Source: Craspedostauros australis
Lineage: Eukaryota > Bacillariophyta > Bacillariophyceae > Mastogloiales > Achnanthaceae
Direction of reading: 5' to 3'
DNA length: 64,000 bases
Assembly: GCA_026770025.1 (NCBI GenBank)
Contig: JAMXDE010000015.1
Location: 1 to 64,000, forward strand
Part shown: piece by piece, positions 33,301-45,390 of the stretch
Position numbering within the stretch: position 1 is the stretch's first letter
Layout of the letters: each line of letters begins with the position of its first letter
The notes under the pieces: model-generated
The model's input: the letters and a program-made list of their open reading frames with translations, nothing else
Database searches by the model: none
Told to the model about the DNA's origin: nothing
Made by a program: the position numbers and the translations under genes

Positions 33301-35857
33301 AGCATCATGTGGCCAGCACTCATGGTGGCTCTCCCCCACATGGGCATCGTTCGCACCATGGCGAGGCCTTATGTCCACGGCCCTCGTCAACTCAACGGGC
33401 CGGTTATCCCTCACTTGTACACCGTACAATGCAAAGCCCATCTTGCAATGATCTGGAGGCACTTCGGCGCAGCGACAACCACAGGTAAACTGCTCCGGGC
33501 GTCGCTCCTCCAACTCCAGCTATGGTCAGGCCTTTCCGAACAGCTTCAGCAGCAACAGCATCGGTGGCAGCGCTGGACCTCCGGTTAATGGTGGGCAAGC
33601 ACGTTCCAAATGATGACGAACTACAGATTGGTGCTGCACCACAGCTCGCCGTCGCTCGCAGCCCAGCGGGAGCAGGACGTGGCCATCATGGTAGCTTTCC
33701 TGGAACGGGGAGCCGGCGACGAGGACCTGCGCAAGGCGAACGCGGTGCGGGTGCATCTCCAGGCGTTCTGGATGTCCGACATATGTGACGCTGCCGGCGT
33801 CGGCATACACCCTGCAGTGACCCAGCACCGCCAGGCCCAACAGCTCCAAACCACCTACAACTGGCCCAAGGCGGTGGCACCTTCGCGTCAAGCATGGGCT
33901 GCCTGGGATAGCCTGGTCCGGACGGTCATTGTGGATGATAGGCTGGGAATGGTGCTGCGCAAGCCGCTCGGGCTATGGAAGAGTCGTCAAAGGTCTGCGA
34001 CATGGCAGGACTGCGACGGAGATGTGTGGAGACAGCGCCCCGGTGCGGCTCCCCAGCGCCTCGGCGGCCTGGAGTTTCGGTGCTGGCGCATTCGGGGCCA
34101 GTCGGTGCTGGATGTCAGCGAGCATCGCGGAACGAAGTCCGTTCACTCCATGGGAGCAGTGGTTCCGCAAGAAGACGCCCGCACCCTGCAGGCACACATT
34201 GCGCAGCTCGGCGGCCTGGCCACCAGCATGTTGCAGCAAGTGAGCATCCACGGATCGGTCCATGAGATCGCCGCCTCCATCGTACAGGCGACGTGCGTGG
34301 CGTGCTGCGATGCGTCGGCTAAGGACCAACGAGGGACCACGGCTGTCATCATCCAAGACAGGCTGGTGCAGCCCATGGCAGGCATCATCGTCAGGTCCGA
34401 GGTGCCAGAAGGCTCACGTGTGATGGATTCCAACCGTGCCGAAACGGCAGGAGTGCTACTCACTATGCAGTTCCTGGACGCGTTCGCTAGGTGGTCAGGA
34501 GTTCGCGGATCCGCCGTCATCGCATGTGACAGCATGCAGGCCGTCCGAGCCAGTGAGCCCGTAGAGCTCCTTCAAGCGGAAGACAACCACTACAACCTCC
34601 GAAGTGAGATCCAGCGGCTATTGCGGCGGCCAGCGGTCAGCTATGAGGTCCGGCATGTCAAAGGCCACGCAGATTCGAGGCTAGGGCACAGCATCTCCGA
34701 CTGGGAAACGATGAATGTGGTGGCGGACCACGAAGCAGGCGCACAGTGGCAGGCGTTAGAGGAAGCCGGGACGTGGGGTGCAGTGCACGGCAATCCAATG
34801 TCAGCTGGATGGGCAGTGCGTGCCAGCGACCACTTCTTGTCGGAGGCCAGCTACCCCGCCATATCCAATGTAACGGCAGCGGCAAACCTGCGAGACAAGT
34901 GGCGGCACCGCTGGGGTTCAGCTGATCGGTGCCCGGTGGAATGGGTCCCGCTCCAGAAAGTGATGAGTCGCTGGAGTGGAGGCAAGCACCGCACCATTCT
35001 CAAGCTTGCATCCGGCAATGCGGCAACGGGTCGCAACATGTGCCGCCGATAGCAGACAGACAGACAGGAACGCCCGCCCCCGCTGTGGGAGAGTCAAGAC
35101 GAACCAGCATGTGATGCATTGCCCGAGCAAGGACAGCCAAGACCTGTGGGAGGCGTGCATACAGCGCATTCGGAAGGTCATCCAGCCGCCCACGGTACGA
35201 CGTGATGCTGCCCAGCTCCTGGTCAAGGCTTTGAGAGTGCTGAGACAAGGCGGTGCTCCTCCCCAAGGCATCAGGCGCTCTTCAACACAATCCATCGAGC
35301 GTGCACAGCACGGAGTAGGGTGGGACGGGCTCTTGTGGGGCGCATGGTCGATGGAATGGATCCAGCACAGTCCAAACCCGGAGCCATCCCGCCGCCGTGC
35401 ACGACAGGTGTTCTGGCAGGCGGAAGTCACACATGAGTTGTGGCACATGGCTCTCCAGCAGTGGTCAAGCCGCAATCGCACGCTGCACGAGGCGGGTGAG
35501 CAAAGCGCAATGTCCCAGCGCATGGTATCGTATTGCCATGCCCTGCTGGAGCTGCCCTCACAGTCCGTTCCCCGGCACCTTCGACAGTTGGCCAGGCACC
35601 TTCCGGAATCCGAGCCACGGAAGGCAGAGTGGCTGCTGGCCATGCTGCACGGCATGTCTCACATCCAAGCCACAGTTCCCCTGGTGCAGATGCAATGGCT
35701 GAGGCGCCGAGCGGCCAGCCGAGACGACACAGGTCTCCAGACGGTGGCACACGACCGTCCCCACGCCTCATCAAGCCGTACACCACTGCCGGCTGCTGCA
35801 CTGCCGATCAGTCCCTCTCATCCGCAGCCAAGGCATCTCCAACACGCACATACATGA
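30354..35857 (+). pseudogene. LINE ORF2: endonuclease-RT-RNase H, disrupted
   Basis: One frame (that of position 30403) runs from the LTR edge to 35052 but contains in-frame stops at 32191-32193 (TAA), 32746-32748 (TGA) and 33586-33588 (TAA). Homologous-looking protein then continues in the next frame to 35857, so a frameshift lies near 35000-35090. Endonuclease signs are DIALLTEVG near 30400, VILGGDINMDV near 30850 and SWDHRMVW near 31060. RT signs are TSSGPSGIHFG near 32095, SNDAKGCYDRI near 32490, IQGLVQGLGVAPTGW near 32680 and FAYVDDTNLVH near 32815. RNase H signs are CCDASAKDQRG near 34303, DSNRAETAGVLL near 34426, IACDSMQAV near 34519 and VRHVKGHAD near 34650. A Cys/His segment RCGRVKTNQHVMHC follows near 35080-35120. 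It is not functional as it stands. Confidence 0.85.
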
Positions 35858-35990
35858 AATACATGAAACACTACTATCCAGCACGGTGATCGCTGCTGAA
35901 CCAGTCCGTTCCCGCTACATGACGCATGTAGAACAAACGAGGCGGCTCAAAAGCGCCTTCGGCGCATAGCAAATAACTATAGTCAGTGTG
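30354..35990 (+). mobile_element. LINE (APE endonuclease, RT, RNase H), 5'-truncated at the edge of copia A
   Basis: This non-LTR retrotransposon is read on the plus strand. It starts in the middle of an AP-type endonuclease domain immediately after the LTR of copia A, so the N-terminus of ORF2 and any ORF1 are missing. The domain order is endonuclease, RT, RNase H and a C-terminal Cys/His segment. After the last open frame (ending 35857) there is a short 3' region with a hairpin (AAGCGCCTTCGGCGCAT region, about 35950-35970) and an ACAACAACAAC-like tail near 35985-35997, rather than a long poly(A). Because APE-class LINEs normally begin ORF2 with the endonuclease, perhaps 20-40 residues of that domain are absent. 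The clade is uncertain. The 3' end is approximate. Confidence 0.85.
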
Positions 35991-36010
35991 ATACAACAAC
36001 AACATCCAAA

Positions 36011-36107
36011 GAGGGAGGTGCAGTAATGTCGCATTTCATGACGCTCAATCTCTCGCACACATGAGAGTTGCGGCAATCCGGTGTTTCAGAACATCCGATT
36101 CCTGACA
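36011..36107 (-). repeat. LTR relic of the copia C/E family
   Basis: The reverse complement starts TGTCAGGAATCGGATGTTCT and continues with a near copy of the first ~90 bases of the C LTR, including ATTGCCGCA and GCACCTCCCT. Only the LTR start survives; the LINE 3' end lies on its truncated side. It is a fossil fragment. Confidence 0.65.
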
Positions 36108-36505
36108 GGTGGCATCGTTGGAGGGGTCGCCATCGCTGTCGCCATCGCCATCGTCGAACAGAGTTGCGCTGCATGGAGACAACAGAGAAGCGATGTTCGT
36201 TGTGTGTGTCATTGGTTGGCTGCACTACAGATGGCAGACAGATGAGTACCCGCCAAACGTGTCAAACAGTGCAAGTAACTACGAAAGACGTATTGGCCCG
36301 TTGTTTCGTGCCCTGGTCGGAGCTCTTGTTGTTTATTTGTGAGTGCTGTCCGAAGACGGCCCCCGACCAGTATTTGACTAATAGGATTAGTAGAGAAGTA
36401 AGAAGTAAGGAATTCTGTGAGAATTGTCAAAACGCGCCAACAACTCTTGAGTCCACCCGAAGCAACAAATCTTCGATTTTGCACATGAACCATCAACCAA
36501 CATCA

Positions 36506-36542
<37 letters not shown>

Positions 36543-38058
36543 TGAAATGGTATGACTGTGCTTGCATTGATGGAGATAGCAGCCAGCACTGAGACATTGC
36601 CCATCAAGCAACAAATCAACGAAGCAATGAAGTAATCAAGCAAGAGGCAGCAACGCAAAACGCTGCACGCCAACCAGAATCAACGAAGGCGACCATGGGA
36701 AGAGACGATGGAGATGACAATGCTGATGCTGATAACGAATGGCAAACGGTGACAAACAACGACCTCAAACATGTCACATCGCTCAGCAACAACAGAAAGG
36801 AAGATATCAAACCAACTGCTCTGGAGTAGAGGAGAGCTTGGGACATGGGCAATTGCAACGCCAACAACAGAACCAACACCAGGACCAACTGCAAAGGCAC
36901 AACGTGTCATGGCCCATGGTGCAGTCTGGATCCAAGTCATCAGTACCAGCATGCACGCACATAAACGCCCGATGCGTTGTCGGAAACGGAGATTCAGCCT
37001 ATGTTGGACGGGTGCATCCGCAAGATCGGATGCAGCAACTTTTCCCGAGACCTGCAGAGCCTGTTGTTCGGAGATGTTCCTCAGTTTGCACTGCATGCAC
37101 CACAACCAGCCACGCCTGTTCATACCGATGCGCAAAGCGATGCGTCGCAGCCACAAACCGCAAACAATGAGCCAGAGGCATGCTCTCATCGGATCCACAG
37201 ATCAAAGAAATCGCGTGCAATGGCGTCGGCAACTTCTCCCATTGCTCGTCATCTTTGTCGGCCATATTAACAACCAGGCAGCTGCTGGCATATGCTTGTG
37301 TCCTGCGTGACAACATGCATGAACTGCAGCACCAACAACAACAAGCTGACTGTCACAGTACGCTCCACTTCATCAAGTTGGATTCGAGCCCTTCCAGCCA
37401 GGCACGACCCCCGTTGGGTCCACCACCATTTCCCACGCAGCTCCTTCCACACCAACGAAACCAACGAACGCGGAAACCATCTGATCGGCAATGATGATCA
37501 CGATGATGACAGCGGTGACAGAATCATCTTCTTCATGTCGCATTGGCCAATGATGCTGCACAGCAACGTACCTTATGCCAACCGGGATCATCTGCAATTC
37601 ATGCACAAAAGACCATGCGTATCTCGCGGTTTAGCCAGACCGTGCTGCGAACGACACAGGAGTGCATGGAGCAGCATGCTGCATGGATCAGCAAAGGTGA
37701 TGGTGAAGGCATGCCGGACGCACCATTGAATGAATGGATCATTTATTGCTCAAGTTCCGTATACACAGTTTCTATCCTAATGACTATTCTCACGACTATT
37801 TTTATCAATCAACTCAATTCCGCCATGCGTTCGCTTCTCGAGGACTGCTGTGATGGTATGGTATGGTCTGGCACTTCACTCCTCTTCTTCAGCAGCGCTG
37901 TCCGCCTCAATCCCTTTGGATCAATTGGTGCTCATTGAGCGGACGAGGTGCGCGAGTGTCGCCCGATCCATGTATGAATCCACTTGTGCTGCACCCTTGT
38001 CCTCATCAATGACCTTGTACAACTCCATCATGGACATGTGGCTGTACTCATCATCACT
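36108..38058. other. Unassigned region between LTR relic and ANK/BTB gene
   Basis: A plus-strand frame at about 36108-36243 begins with a membrane-helix-like run, GGIVGGVAIAVAIAIV, followed by a short tail to a stop. It could be the last exon of a membrane protein cut by the LTR relic, but nothing else supports it. Around 36695-37270 several frames look protein-like (MGRDDGDDNADADNEWQTV from 36695, and MSETEIQPMLDGCIRKIG from 36977, in the same frame, with a stop between) plus a Gln-rich frame, without a recognisable domain. A (GA)n run lies at 36519-36542. The part after about 37750 is AT-rich and is likely the 3' flank of the next gene. Confidence 0.35.
36519..36542. repeat. (GA)n microsatellite
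   Basis: A simple AG/GA dinucleotide run follows a short CA run, in the unassigned region downstream of the LINE. Confidence 0.8.
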
Positions 38059-40977
38059 CTATGCTTCCCCACTGCAAAACACCTGGGTCTCCGTCATCAG
38101 TTGAATGTGTGGAATCAGTTTCTTGAAATCTGGATGAGTGAGCAGATTTTGTTCATATCCAACTGCCATTCTCATTGCTGCATCCTTCAACACCACGCAG
38201 TTGTGCTGATCAGCGAATATCAACACATCTATCATGGTGTCCTCTGTGAGATGCTTGCAGGCCAACTCCGCTTCAAGAACAAGCTTGAGTCGCCAGAAGC
38301 CGAACTTGTTGGCCACAAGGATCAGCTGTTGCAGATCGTCCTGTCCATTGAGGGTGGGAGTTGGTTGGTTTGCGTCACCGGTATTGGCATTGTCTTCATG
38401 AGTGCTGTTGTCGAAGGATATCTCACCTGTGTAGATGCATTGGAGGACGTGTTGGACGTGTTTTGGTTGAAGGTTGGGAAGAGGGATGGTCGTTTGGATG
38501 GGTTCAGTTCCATCTTGAGCACCATCGTGAGTGCATTGATGTTGGATTCCTTTGTTGATCAATGTCTGAATGGATGGAACAGTGACAACGAGGACTCCGG
38601 AGTTTGCCTTGATTGATTGTTGTTCGTCCCCATGTCCGCACAGGAAGGTAGTGTCTGCGATGGCCTTGGCACGAACAGCGGTGCAACGATCTTGGTCGAT
38701 GCTGATCTTGAAGTGTTGTTTCAGCTGCCGTTTCAGTTGTTCGCTCTCTCGTTGAGTTTTCGAGACCATGCCCTGCATTGCTTCCTTCTGCTGTTTCAAC
38801 TGCCGTTTCAGTTGTTCGTTCTCCTGGTCCTTTTGTTTCTTCTCTTGCCCCTTCCGTTCCAACTGCTGTTTCAGCTGTTCGTTCTCCCGTCGAGTTGTCG
38901 AGACCATGCCCTGCATTGCTTCCTTCTGCTGTTTTGGCTGTTGTTTTTACTGCCATTTCAGTTGTCCATTCTCTCGTTGACTTTTCGAGACCATGTCCTG
39001 CATTGCTTCCTTCTCATGTTTCGACTGCCATTTCAGTCGCTTGTTCTCCTGGTTCTTCTTGTTCTTCTCTTGCCCCTCCCATTCCAACTTTCGTTTCAGT
39101 TGTCCGCTCTCTCGTTGACTTTTCAAGAGCAAACGCCGAATTTCTTCCGTCTGCTGTCCCAACTCCAGCTTCAGTTGTTCGATCTCTCGCTGACTCTTCG
39201 AGAGCATGCCCTGCATTGCTTCCTTCTGCTGTTTCAACTGCCATTTCAGTTGCTTGTTCTCCTGCTCCTTCTTGTTCTTCTCTTGTCCCTCCCGTTCCAA
39301 CTGCCGTTTCAGTTGTTCGTTCTCTCGTTGACTCTTCGAGAGCATGCCCTGCATTTCTTCCTTCTGCTGTTTTAACTGCTGTTTCAGTTGCTTGTTCTCC
39401 TGGTCCTTCTCTTGTCCCTCCCGTTCCAACTGCTGTTTCAGTTGTTTGCTCTCTCCTTGACTTTTTGAGAGCATGTGCTGCATTTCTTCCTTCTGCTGTC
39501 TCAACTCCAGCTTCAGTTGTTCGTTCTCTCGCTGACTTTTTGAGAGCATGCCCTGCATTTCTTCCTTCTGTTGTGCCAACTGCCGCTTCAATTGCTCGCC
39601 CTCCTGCTTGTTCTCTTTCAACTGCTGCCGCAGTTGCGGGTTGCGGAGACTGAGACCAGTGATGATCGATCTCACCACATTGATTTGATCGTTTGTGCTG
39701 ATCACATCGAGAGGGGTTTTGTTGTCTTTGTTTTGAATGTCGATATCGGCATTGGCTGATGCGATGAGGTACTTGATGCACCCCAGCTGGTTGTTCATGC
39801 ATGCTTGATGAAGGGGAGTGGTACCGAACAAGTTTTGGAGGTTGACGTTGACCCCGCGTGATTCGATGAGGTACTTCACACACTCCAGCTGGCCTTTGTA
39901 GCATGCCGCATGAAGGGGAGTGGAACCATTGTTGTTTTTGCAGTTGGCGTCGGCCCCGCGTGATTCGATGAGGTACTTCATACACTCCAGATGGCCGTTG
40001 CAGCATGCCCCATGAAGGGGAGTGTTACCATCGTTGTCTTTGCAGTTGATGTTGGCCCTGCCTGATTCGATGAGGTACTTCATACACTCCAGATGATTGT
40101 TTATGCATGCCACATGAAGGGGAGTGAGACCATCTTTGTCTTTGCAGTTGATGTTGGCCCAGTCTGATTCGATGAGGTACTTCACACATTCCAGCTTGCT
40201 GGTAAGGCATGCCACATGAAGGGGAGTGAAGCCATTGTTGTTTTTGCAGTTGGTGTCAGCCCCACGTGATTCGATGAGGTACTTCACACACTCCAGGTGG
40301 CCTTTGCCGCATGCATTATGAAGGGGAGTGAGACCATCGTTGCCGTTGCAGTTGATGTCAGCCCCGCGTGATTCGATGAGGTACTTCACACATTCCAGCT
40401 GGCCATCTCGGCATGCGTAATGAAGGGGAGTGTCACCATTGTTGTCTTTGCAGGTGATGTCAGCCTCGTGTGATTCAATGAGGTACTTCACACATTCCAG
40501 CTGGCCGGCAACGCATGCCACATGAAGGGGAGTGAGACCATATTTGTCTTTGCAGTTGATGTTGGCCCCGCGTGATTCGATGAGGTACTTCACACACTCC
40601 AGATGGTTGCGTATGCATGCCAGATGAAGGGGAGTGAGACCATCTTTGTCTTTGCAGTTGATGTCAGCCCCACGTGATTCGATGAGGTACTTCACACATT
40701 CCAGCTGGCCCTTGAGGCATGCCTGATGAAGGGGAGTGAGACCAGTGTTGTTTTTGCAGTTGGTGTCAGCCCTCAATGATTCGATGAGGAACTTCACACA
40801 TTCCAGCTGGCCGTTTGTGCATGCCACATGGAGGCAAGTCCATCCCTTGCTGCCTGTAACCTTGTTGACATCAACTCCTTCATTCTGCGTCTGGTTCTGC
40901 GTCTTCCATTCCTGCAACACCGACAAGTCACCTGCCTGGGCAGCAGCAAAGAGATGTTCGTTCGTAACATTCGGCAT
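38059..40977 (-). pseudogene. Ankyrin-repeat/coiled-coil/BTB protein gene, split by an in-frame TAA
   Basis: This is the only host-like gene in the window, on the minus strand. I place the start at the ATG at 40977 (MPNVTNEHLFAAAQAGDLSVLQEW), preceded by AAA and typical of an ankyrin cap, although the frame is open to 41280. Twelve ankyrin units of 34 residues (102 bp), such as GLTPLHLACIRNHLECVKYL, fill residues about 41-440. A Gln/Lys/Glu coiled coil with repeating QLKQQKEEMQGMLSKSQREN units follows (about 445-750). A TAA at 38947-38949 ends the first frame after 676 residues. The same frame then continues to 38059 with more coiled coil and a BTB/POZ-like domain (ADTTFLCGHG, then LQPKHVQHVLQCIYTGEISF, then ANKFGFWRLKLVLEAELACKHL). 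BTB domains commonly recruit Cullin-3 or dimerise; ankyrins bind partner proteins. Options are a recent pseudogene, readthrough, a sequencing error or two separate genes. Confidence 0.75.
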
Positions 40978-41280
40978 TTTGAGAGGATGGTCGATGATTA
41001 CTGGACGATTGACGTTGGGCGATTGACGTTGGATTGGCTGTCGAGGAAGAGTGTAGTTCGAGTTACCTATGGCGGAGATATCGATGGTGGTGTCTTCAAT
41101 AGCTTGTATTCGTATGGGTATCATACACTGTGTGGTAACTCGATGTCTGTTGTTGATGTGCTCGGGTATGGGGTTGAGTGGTGTGCTTTGTTGTCTTGTT
41201 GTCTTGGAGGTTGCGGTATTGTTGGGATATCGCACCGTATTTCGGACATTATGCCGTATTGTCCGATTTTGAATACACAT

Positions 41281-44200
41281 TGATCGTACTTTAGTTAACA
41301 GTTGTGCGCATATCGGACATTGTGAAACAGCACGTTATCCAACGTTGGTCCTACATCATGTTCGTTTGTCCGTTCAATGAAAATCAGTTTTAGCCCAGAT
41401 TCCTGGTTTCGAACTGCTGACCAAAGTAGGATGTGTTTCATGATTTCCACCACAACATCAACAACACCATCATCATCCGATGTGTTGATTGATAGGAGTT
41501 CTCTGTGTGGCCAACCACATCATGTTTGAGGGAACGCACATCACCGCCACGCCAATGGTTGTGCAGAATGATGCTGTGCCAGAATCCATCGAACACAAGC
41601 AAATCAAGTGAAACACAAAACGTCATACAATCGGACCGTGGTTTTGCCGGACCAAAAATGTCTTGACACAACACAGAGGAAATGTCAAGTCAAACCGTAC
41701 CTGCACAATGCTTGTATGATGTTTGAGTGAACCGCACAACAGCCATTGCATCAGCGGTAGGGGGAATGTCACTGTGACCGCCACGGCGCCATCACCTGCG
41801 GAAGCGGAGTTGTCCACGTAAACAGGTGGCAACGACACCTGCGGACAGAACATACAGTGTGACTGAGGACCGCAAAGCACACAACAGTGATTGCGACGGA
41901 ACCAGCCTGCTGTCGTGTTCATCGCGGTGTCTCGTAAGATGACTGTCGTCCTACTGTTTCGCCAGAATACGAATGATCATGTCTAGAGTACAGCGTTGTT
42001 AGAGAGGGTGTTGCTCGCGGTTTCGCTCGCAGTCGTGCTGTACATGTAGTTGCCTGGTGATACATCTGTCTGGTAATCGATGTTGCTTGTGTGATGTTGC
42101 GGATGATAGATCTTGCGCGCATCCCCCTTTCTGGTATCGGTATGATAGCGCCCAGTTCGTTGACACGTGCGCAGTTCAGCCCTTCCTGGGCTGCCCCCGT
42201 TCCGCGCAAAAATGACATGCGCAAATCGTGATCGCCCACCACTGCAGACCTATGACTATTGACAGAAAACAATGCAAACTACCTGGTCGTAAAGATAAAG
42301 TACTTTTACTTCTGTTGGTTTGCCGTGACTGCTCTCGAATGTCAAACCGCAAGAGAATGCCAGTTTCTGCTCGACCTTGTGAGTGGCGAATCCTCCGCTG
42401 CGGTGATGGCGAGATGTGAATGATTAATTGTTGTGCTTGCTTGGTGTGGAACAGAACGGACATGTGTCACACAAGGACAGCTCGTTTGTTGCCATGAGGA
42501 TGATGGACGTCGTTGCTTCGTTGATGTTGTGTATGCAGGCATGTTTCCGCACAAGACAGACACAAGTGCGTTGTTGTGGCAAACAGTCACGTCGCTATGA
42601 GGTCCAGTCGACGTCGTACGACGTTGGTCGGACCAGCATGCACAGCAAGCTGATCAACATCCGACGTCAGTATGCAATCAGCTGACAAACATCATACATT
42701 GGTATGATGTATGTCTGACATGTGAATGACGTAATTGACAATTTTGCAAGGAGTAAGGCTAATCACACCAATTTAGACACCCCCTGTAGAGATAACTATA
42801 ATATTAATGGGAACAAAAGCGCCACTACGTGATAGGGGAGGCCTCCTTTGGTCATTCTATGTGTCTAGTTGCGAACTAATCATTCTGAGTGATCGCAGAG
42901 GGGGGTGGCAAGTTGCGCCTTCGAAACATGGAAAAACCCTGCCGCCGCAATGTCATACTTTACGGTAACATTGGTCTTACATTGGTCAAACATTGATCGG
43001 ACATCAGATGACGTAGGTTGGTTGTTGAGATGACATGATCCGACGGAGGTACGACTTTGGTCGGATGTTGCAACGACATCGTCTTCCCCACGCAGGGTGT
43101 TGGAAAGGCGCGGCACACTGACATTCCACGCGTCCAAGAAACACGAAGTAGCAGACAGCCATTCTCCAACAACGCGTGCATGAACTTGACACTGGCTCGA
43201 TGGTAACGGACAGAAGTGGTGGTCGCTGTACGAACTGGTGTCGGCAAAGAATGACCGTCTTTCTGTACATTGACGTACGAAGTTGGAATTTTGTTCGCAG
43301 ATGCACGACTACGAGACATTTGTCATGGTCACAACAGGTGCTTGTGGCAACACTTATTTCCATTGCGTGTATCTCCGCTACCATCAATGCCCACACATAA
43401 TGACCATCAGCAAGGAACAAATTATGTGACGAACATGTTTGTTCGGCACTACAACGCGGTGCGCTTGTTTTGCCTGTTACGTGTGATTTGGTGCGTGTTA
43501 GCAACAAGACCTGTTCAGACGCCCTTTCTCATGTGGTCGTGTAATCATGCAATCTCACATCGGCAATGTCGAAGCCACAGGGAATCTACGAACATGTAGT
43601 GTGCCTGTGAATCGGTGACTTCCGCGAACTGTTGCGACCACAGCCAGCTATTATACGCGACAAAAGGGGTATCGGGATAGAGAGGAACCTGCTGTGCTTC
43701 GTGTATCTTGTGATTTGGAATACAATTCATCACCAGGCGATCGCATGCAGCAAGGGTATTGCATGTTTGTCACAACACCCTTTCTCCATTGTATGTAGTA
43801 TGGAGAGTCTGGTATCTCGTCCGCGCGGCAACAAAGAGAAAACGTGCAGAGAATATCCGTGACAAACATCCGATATGGCTCACTTGTCAAATGTCAGAGA
43901 GCGAATGCAGCACAAGTTGTTCCATATTTATAGTAGATTCAATACCATGATCAATGCTGACCGATCCGGGTGGTGCCTTACATGTCCAGCATTCGAAGAT
44001 AGAACTCTGATTGCAAACATCTTCAACGCTATCAATATCATGAATCGCATAGGTGTCTCGATTACTTGTTTCCGACGAATAGCCAACCTTAAAGCAGGCA
44101 TCTCACAATGACTGGCGTGCTTGTTGTTCCATTCAACGATGTCAATTGTTGGAAGAAGTGTGAATGTAGCAACGAGAAGGAGGCCATTGATGCTCTTTGC

Positions 44201-45385
44201 CATCAAGTATACTCTACAATAATCAGTTCAGGTGATTTTATGGTGGAGGAACATGCGATGGAAGTATGATCTTAACTTGGAACAGTGCAACCGAGTGTGT
44301 GCCTAAGTACGATGTGCACTATTGTGCCAATCAAACTCAGGACTGCGTTTTCAGAAGTCTAACTTTGTGTCTACTTTGGGTAGACTTTGGTCGTCTGTCG
44401 TGCATACGTCGGATTTTTGTGCGCACCGAAGTCTGCGGTGCGATTTCCAACAATACCGCAACCTCCTTGGTCTTCTCTTTGTGTTTGGCTCCCCTTGATC
44501 GCATCCCTGATTCCGATTTGGATCCTTCTCTTGATCGCACCCCTGGTTCTGGTTCGCATCCACCGGTTCCTATCCATTGCGAAAATGTACGTGGACAACA
44601 AGAAGAAAGAAGGAGGGACAACAGAGTTCTGTTGCGTGACATCGCTGAAAACGAGAATCTTCGACTGCTATGAGTAAAACCATCGAAGAAGATCAACGTC
44701 TGTTTGGACATCTGTTGAAGCACAACGAATGCGAGAGATCATTGACCGTGGCACACAACTGATTCGAAATGGTCGTTGCGTGTTGCCATTGGCCCAAAAG
44801 GTCATAGGCGCCTCTGTACATTCTGGGTGTGAGCTAGGATTCGGGCGTAGTTGGCGCGAATCGGTGGAGGATGCCTTGTGAATCTGCCGGCTTCGGGATA
44901 GCCGTGTGATGCAGTTCAAGAGAGGTGTACTGATTGAATAGATGTTACTGTAACAATGAGTAGAAGAGTGCTTTGTAGCTAATCCTTGTCTGTTTATTAT
45001 GTGTTAGCTTATATTGTTGGTAGGGTGAAGAAACGATGCCACACAACTTGGTGAGACCCTGCACTGATGTAGTTGGTTCAGTGCTTGAGGGTAGGCAATC
45101 ATTACAGTTCCTTGCTCTCCACACACATAGACACACTGCAGTGTAGGTCATGACACCTGATAGTGATGGTCATGAAGCTGTGGCTGTGGTTGGAGCTGAT
45201 TCTTGGATTCCATTGCTCAAGTTGAAGCAGATTGGATACACGCGTCAAAACCACAGCAATGGTGCAGTAGTCATTAGCGTGGAGGGAATCGAGGTGTATT
45301 GTAGTAAAAGGATCTGAGGAGCATATAGTTCCCAAGGTGAGGTGTGAGTCAGGTCGGTCATGATCGAGTCATGATGTACTCGTGA
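41281..45385. other. Unassigned intergenic region
   Basis: Only short overlapping frames are present, none with a recognised domain. A loose motif of the type TTGGTC(C/G)(T/G)ACAT recurs (near 41341, 42618, 42972-43010 and 43055), suggesting decayed repeat sequence. A frame at 44266-44673 contains a small internal repeat (LDRIPDSD then LDRTPGSG) but overlaps an equally long frame on the other strand and is not convincing. AT-rich DNA lies at 42740-42850. The right part, from about 44950, is the flank of copia F. Confidence 0.35.
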
Positions 45386-45390
45386 ATGGA

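Noticed and set aside
38617-39653. Leu/Phe-rich plus-strand frames of 250-290 residues that look like membrane proteins
   Set aside because: They are the antisense of the Gln/Lys/Glu coiled-coil repeats; the hydrophobicity is a complement artefact.
39690-40870. Regular 102-bp repeat that might suggest a CRISPR or satellite array
   Set aside because: The period encodes ankyrin units of 34 residues, with no spacers; it is a coding repeat.
42228-43600. Short frames with Cys/His residues
   Set aside because: No spacing fits a zinc-finger family and the surrounding DNA looks intergenic.
44266-44723. 135- and 128-residue frames on opposite strands
   Set aside because: They overlap fully, neither has a known domain, and the small internal repeat explains the open frames.
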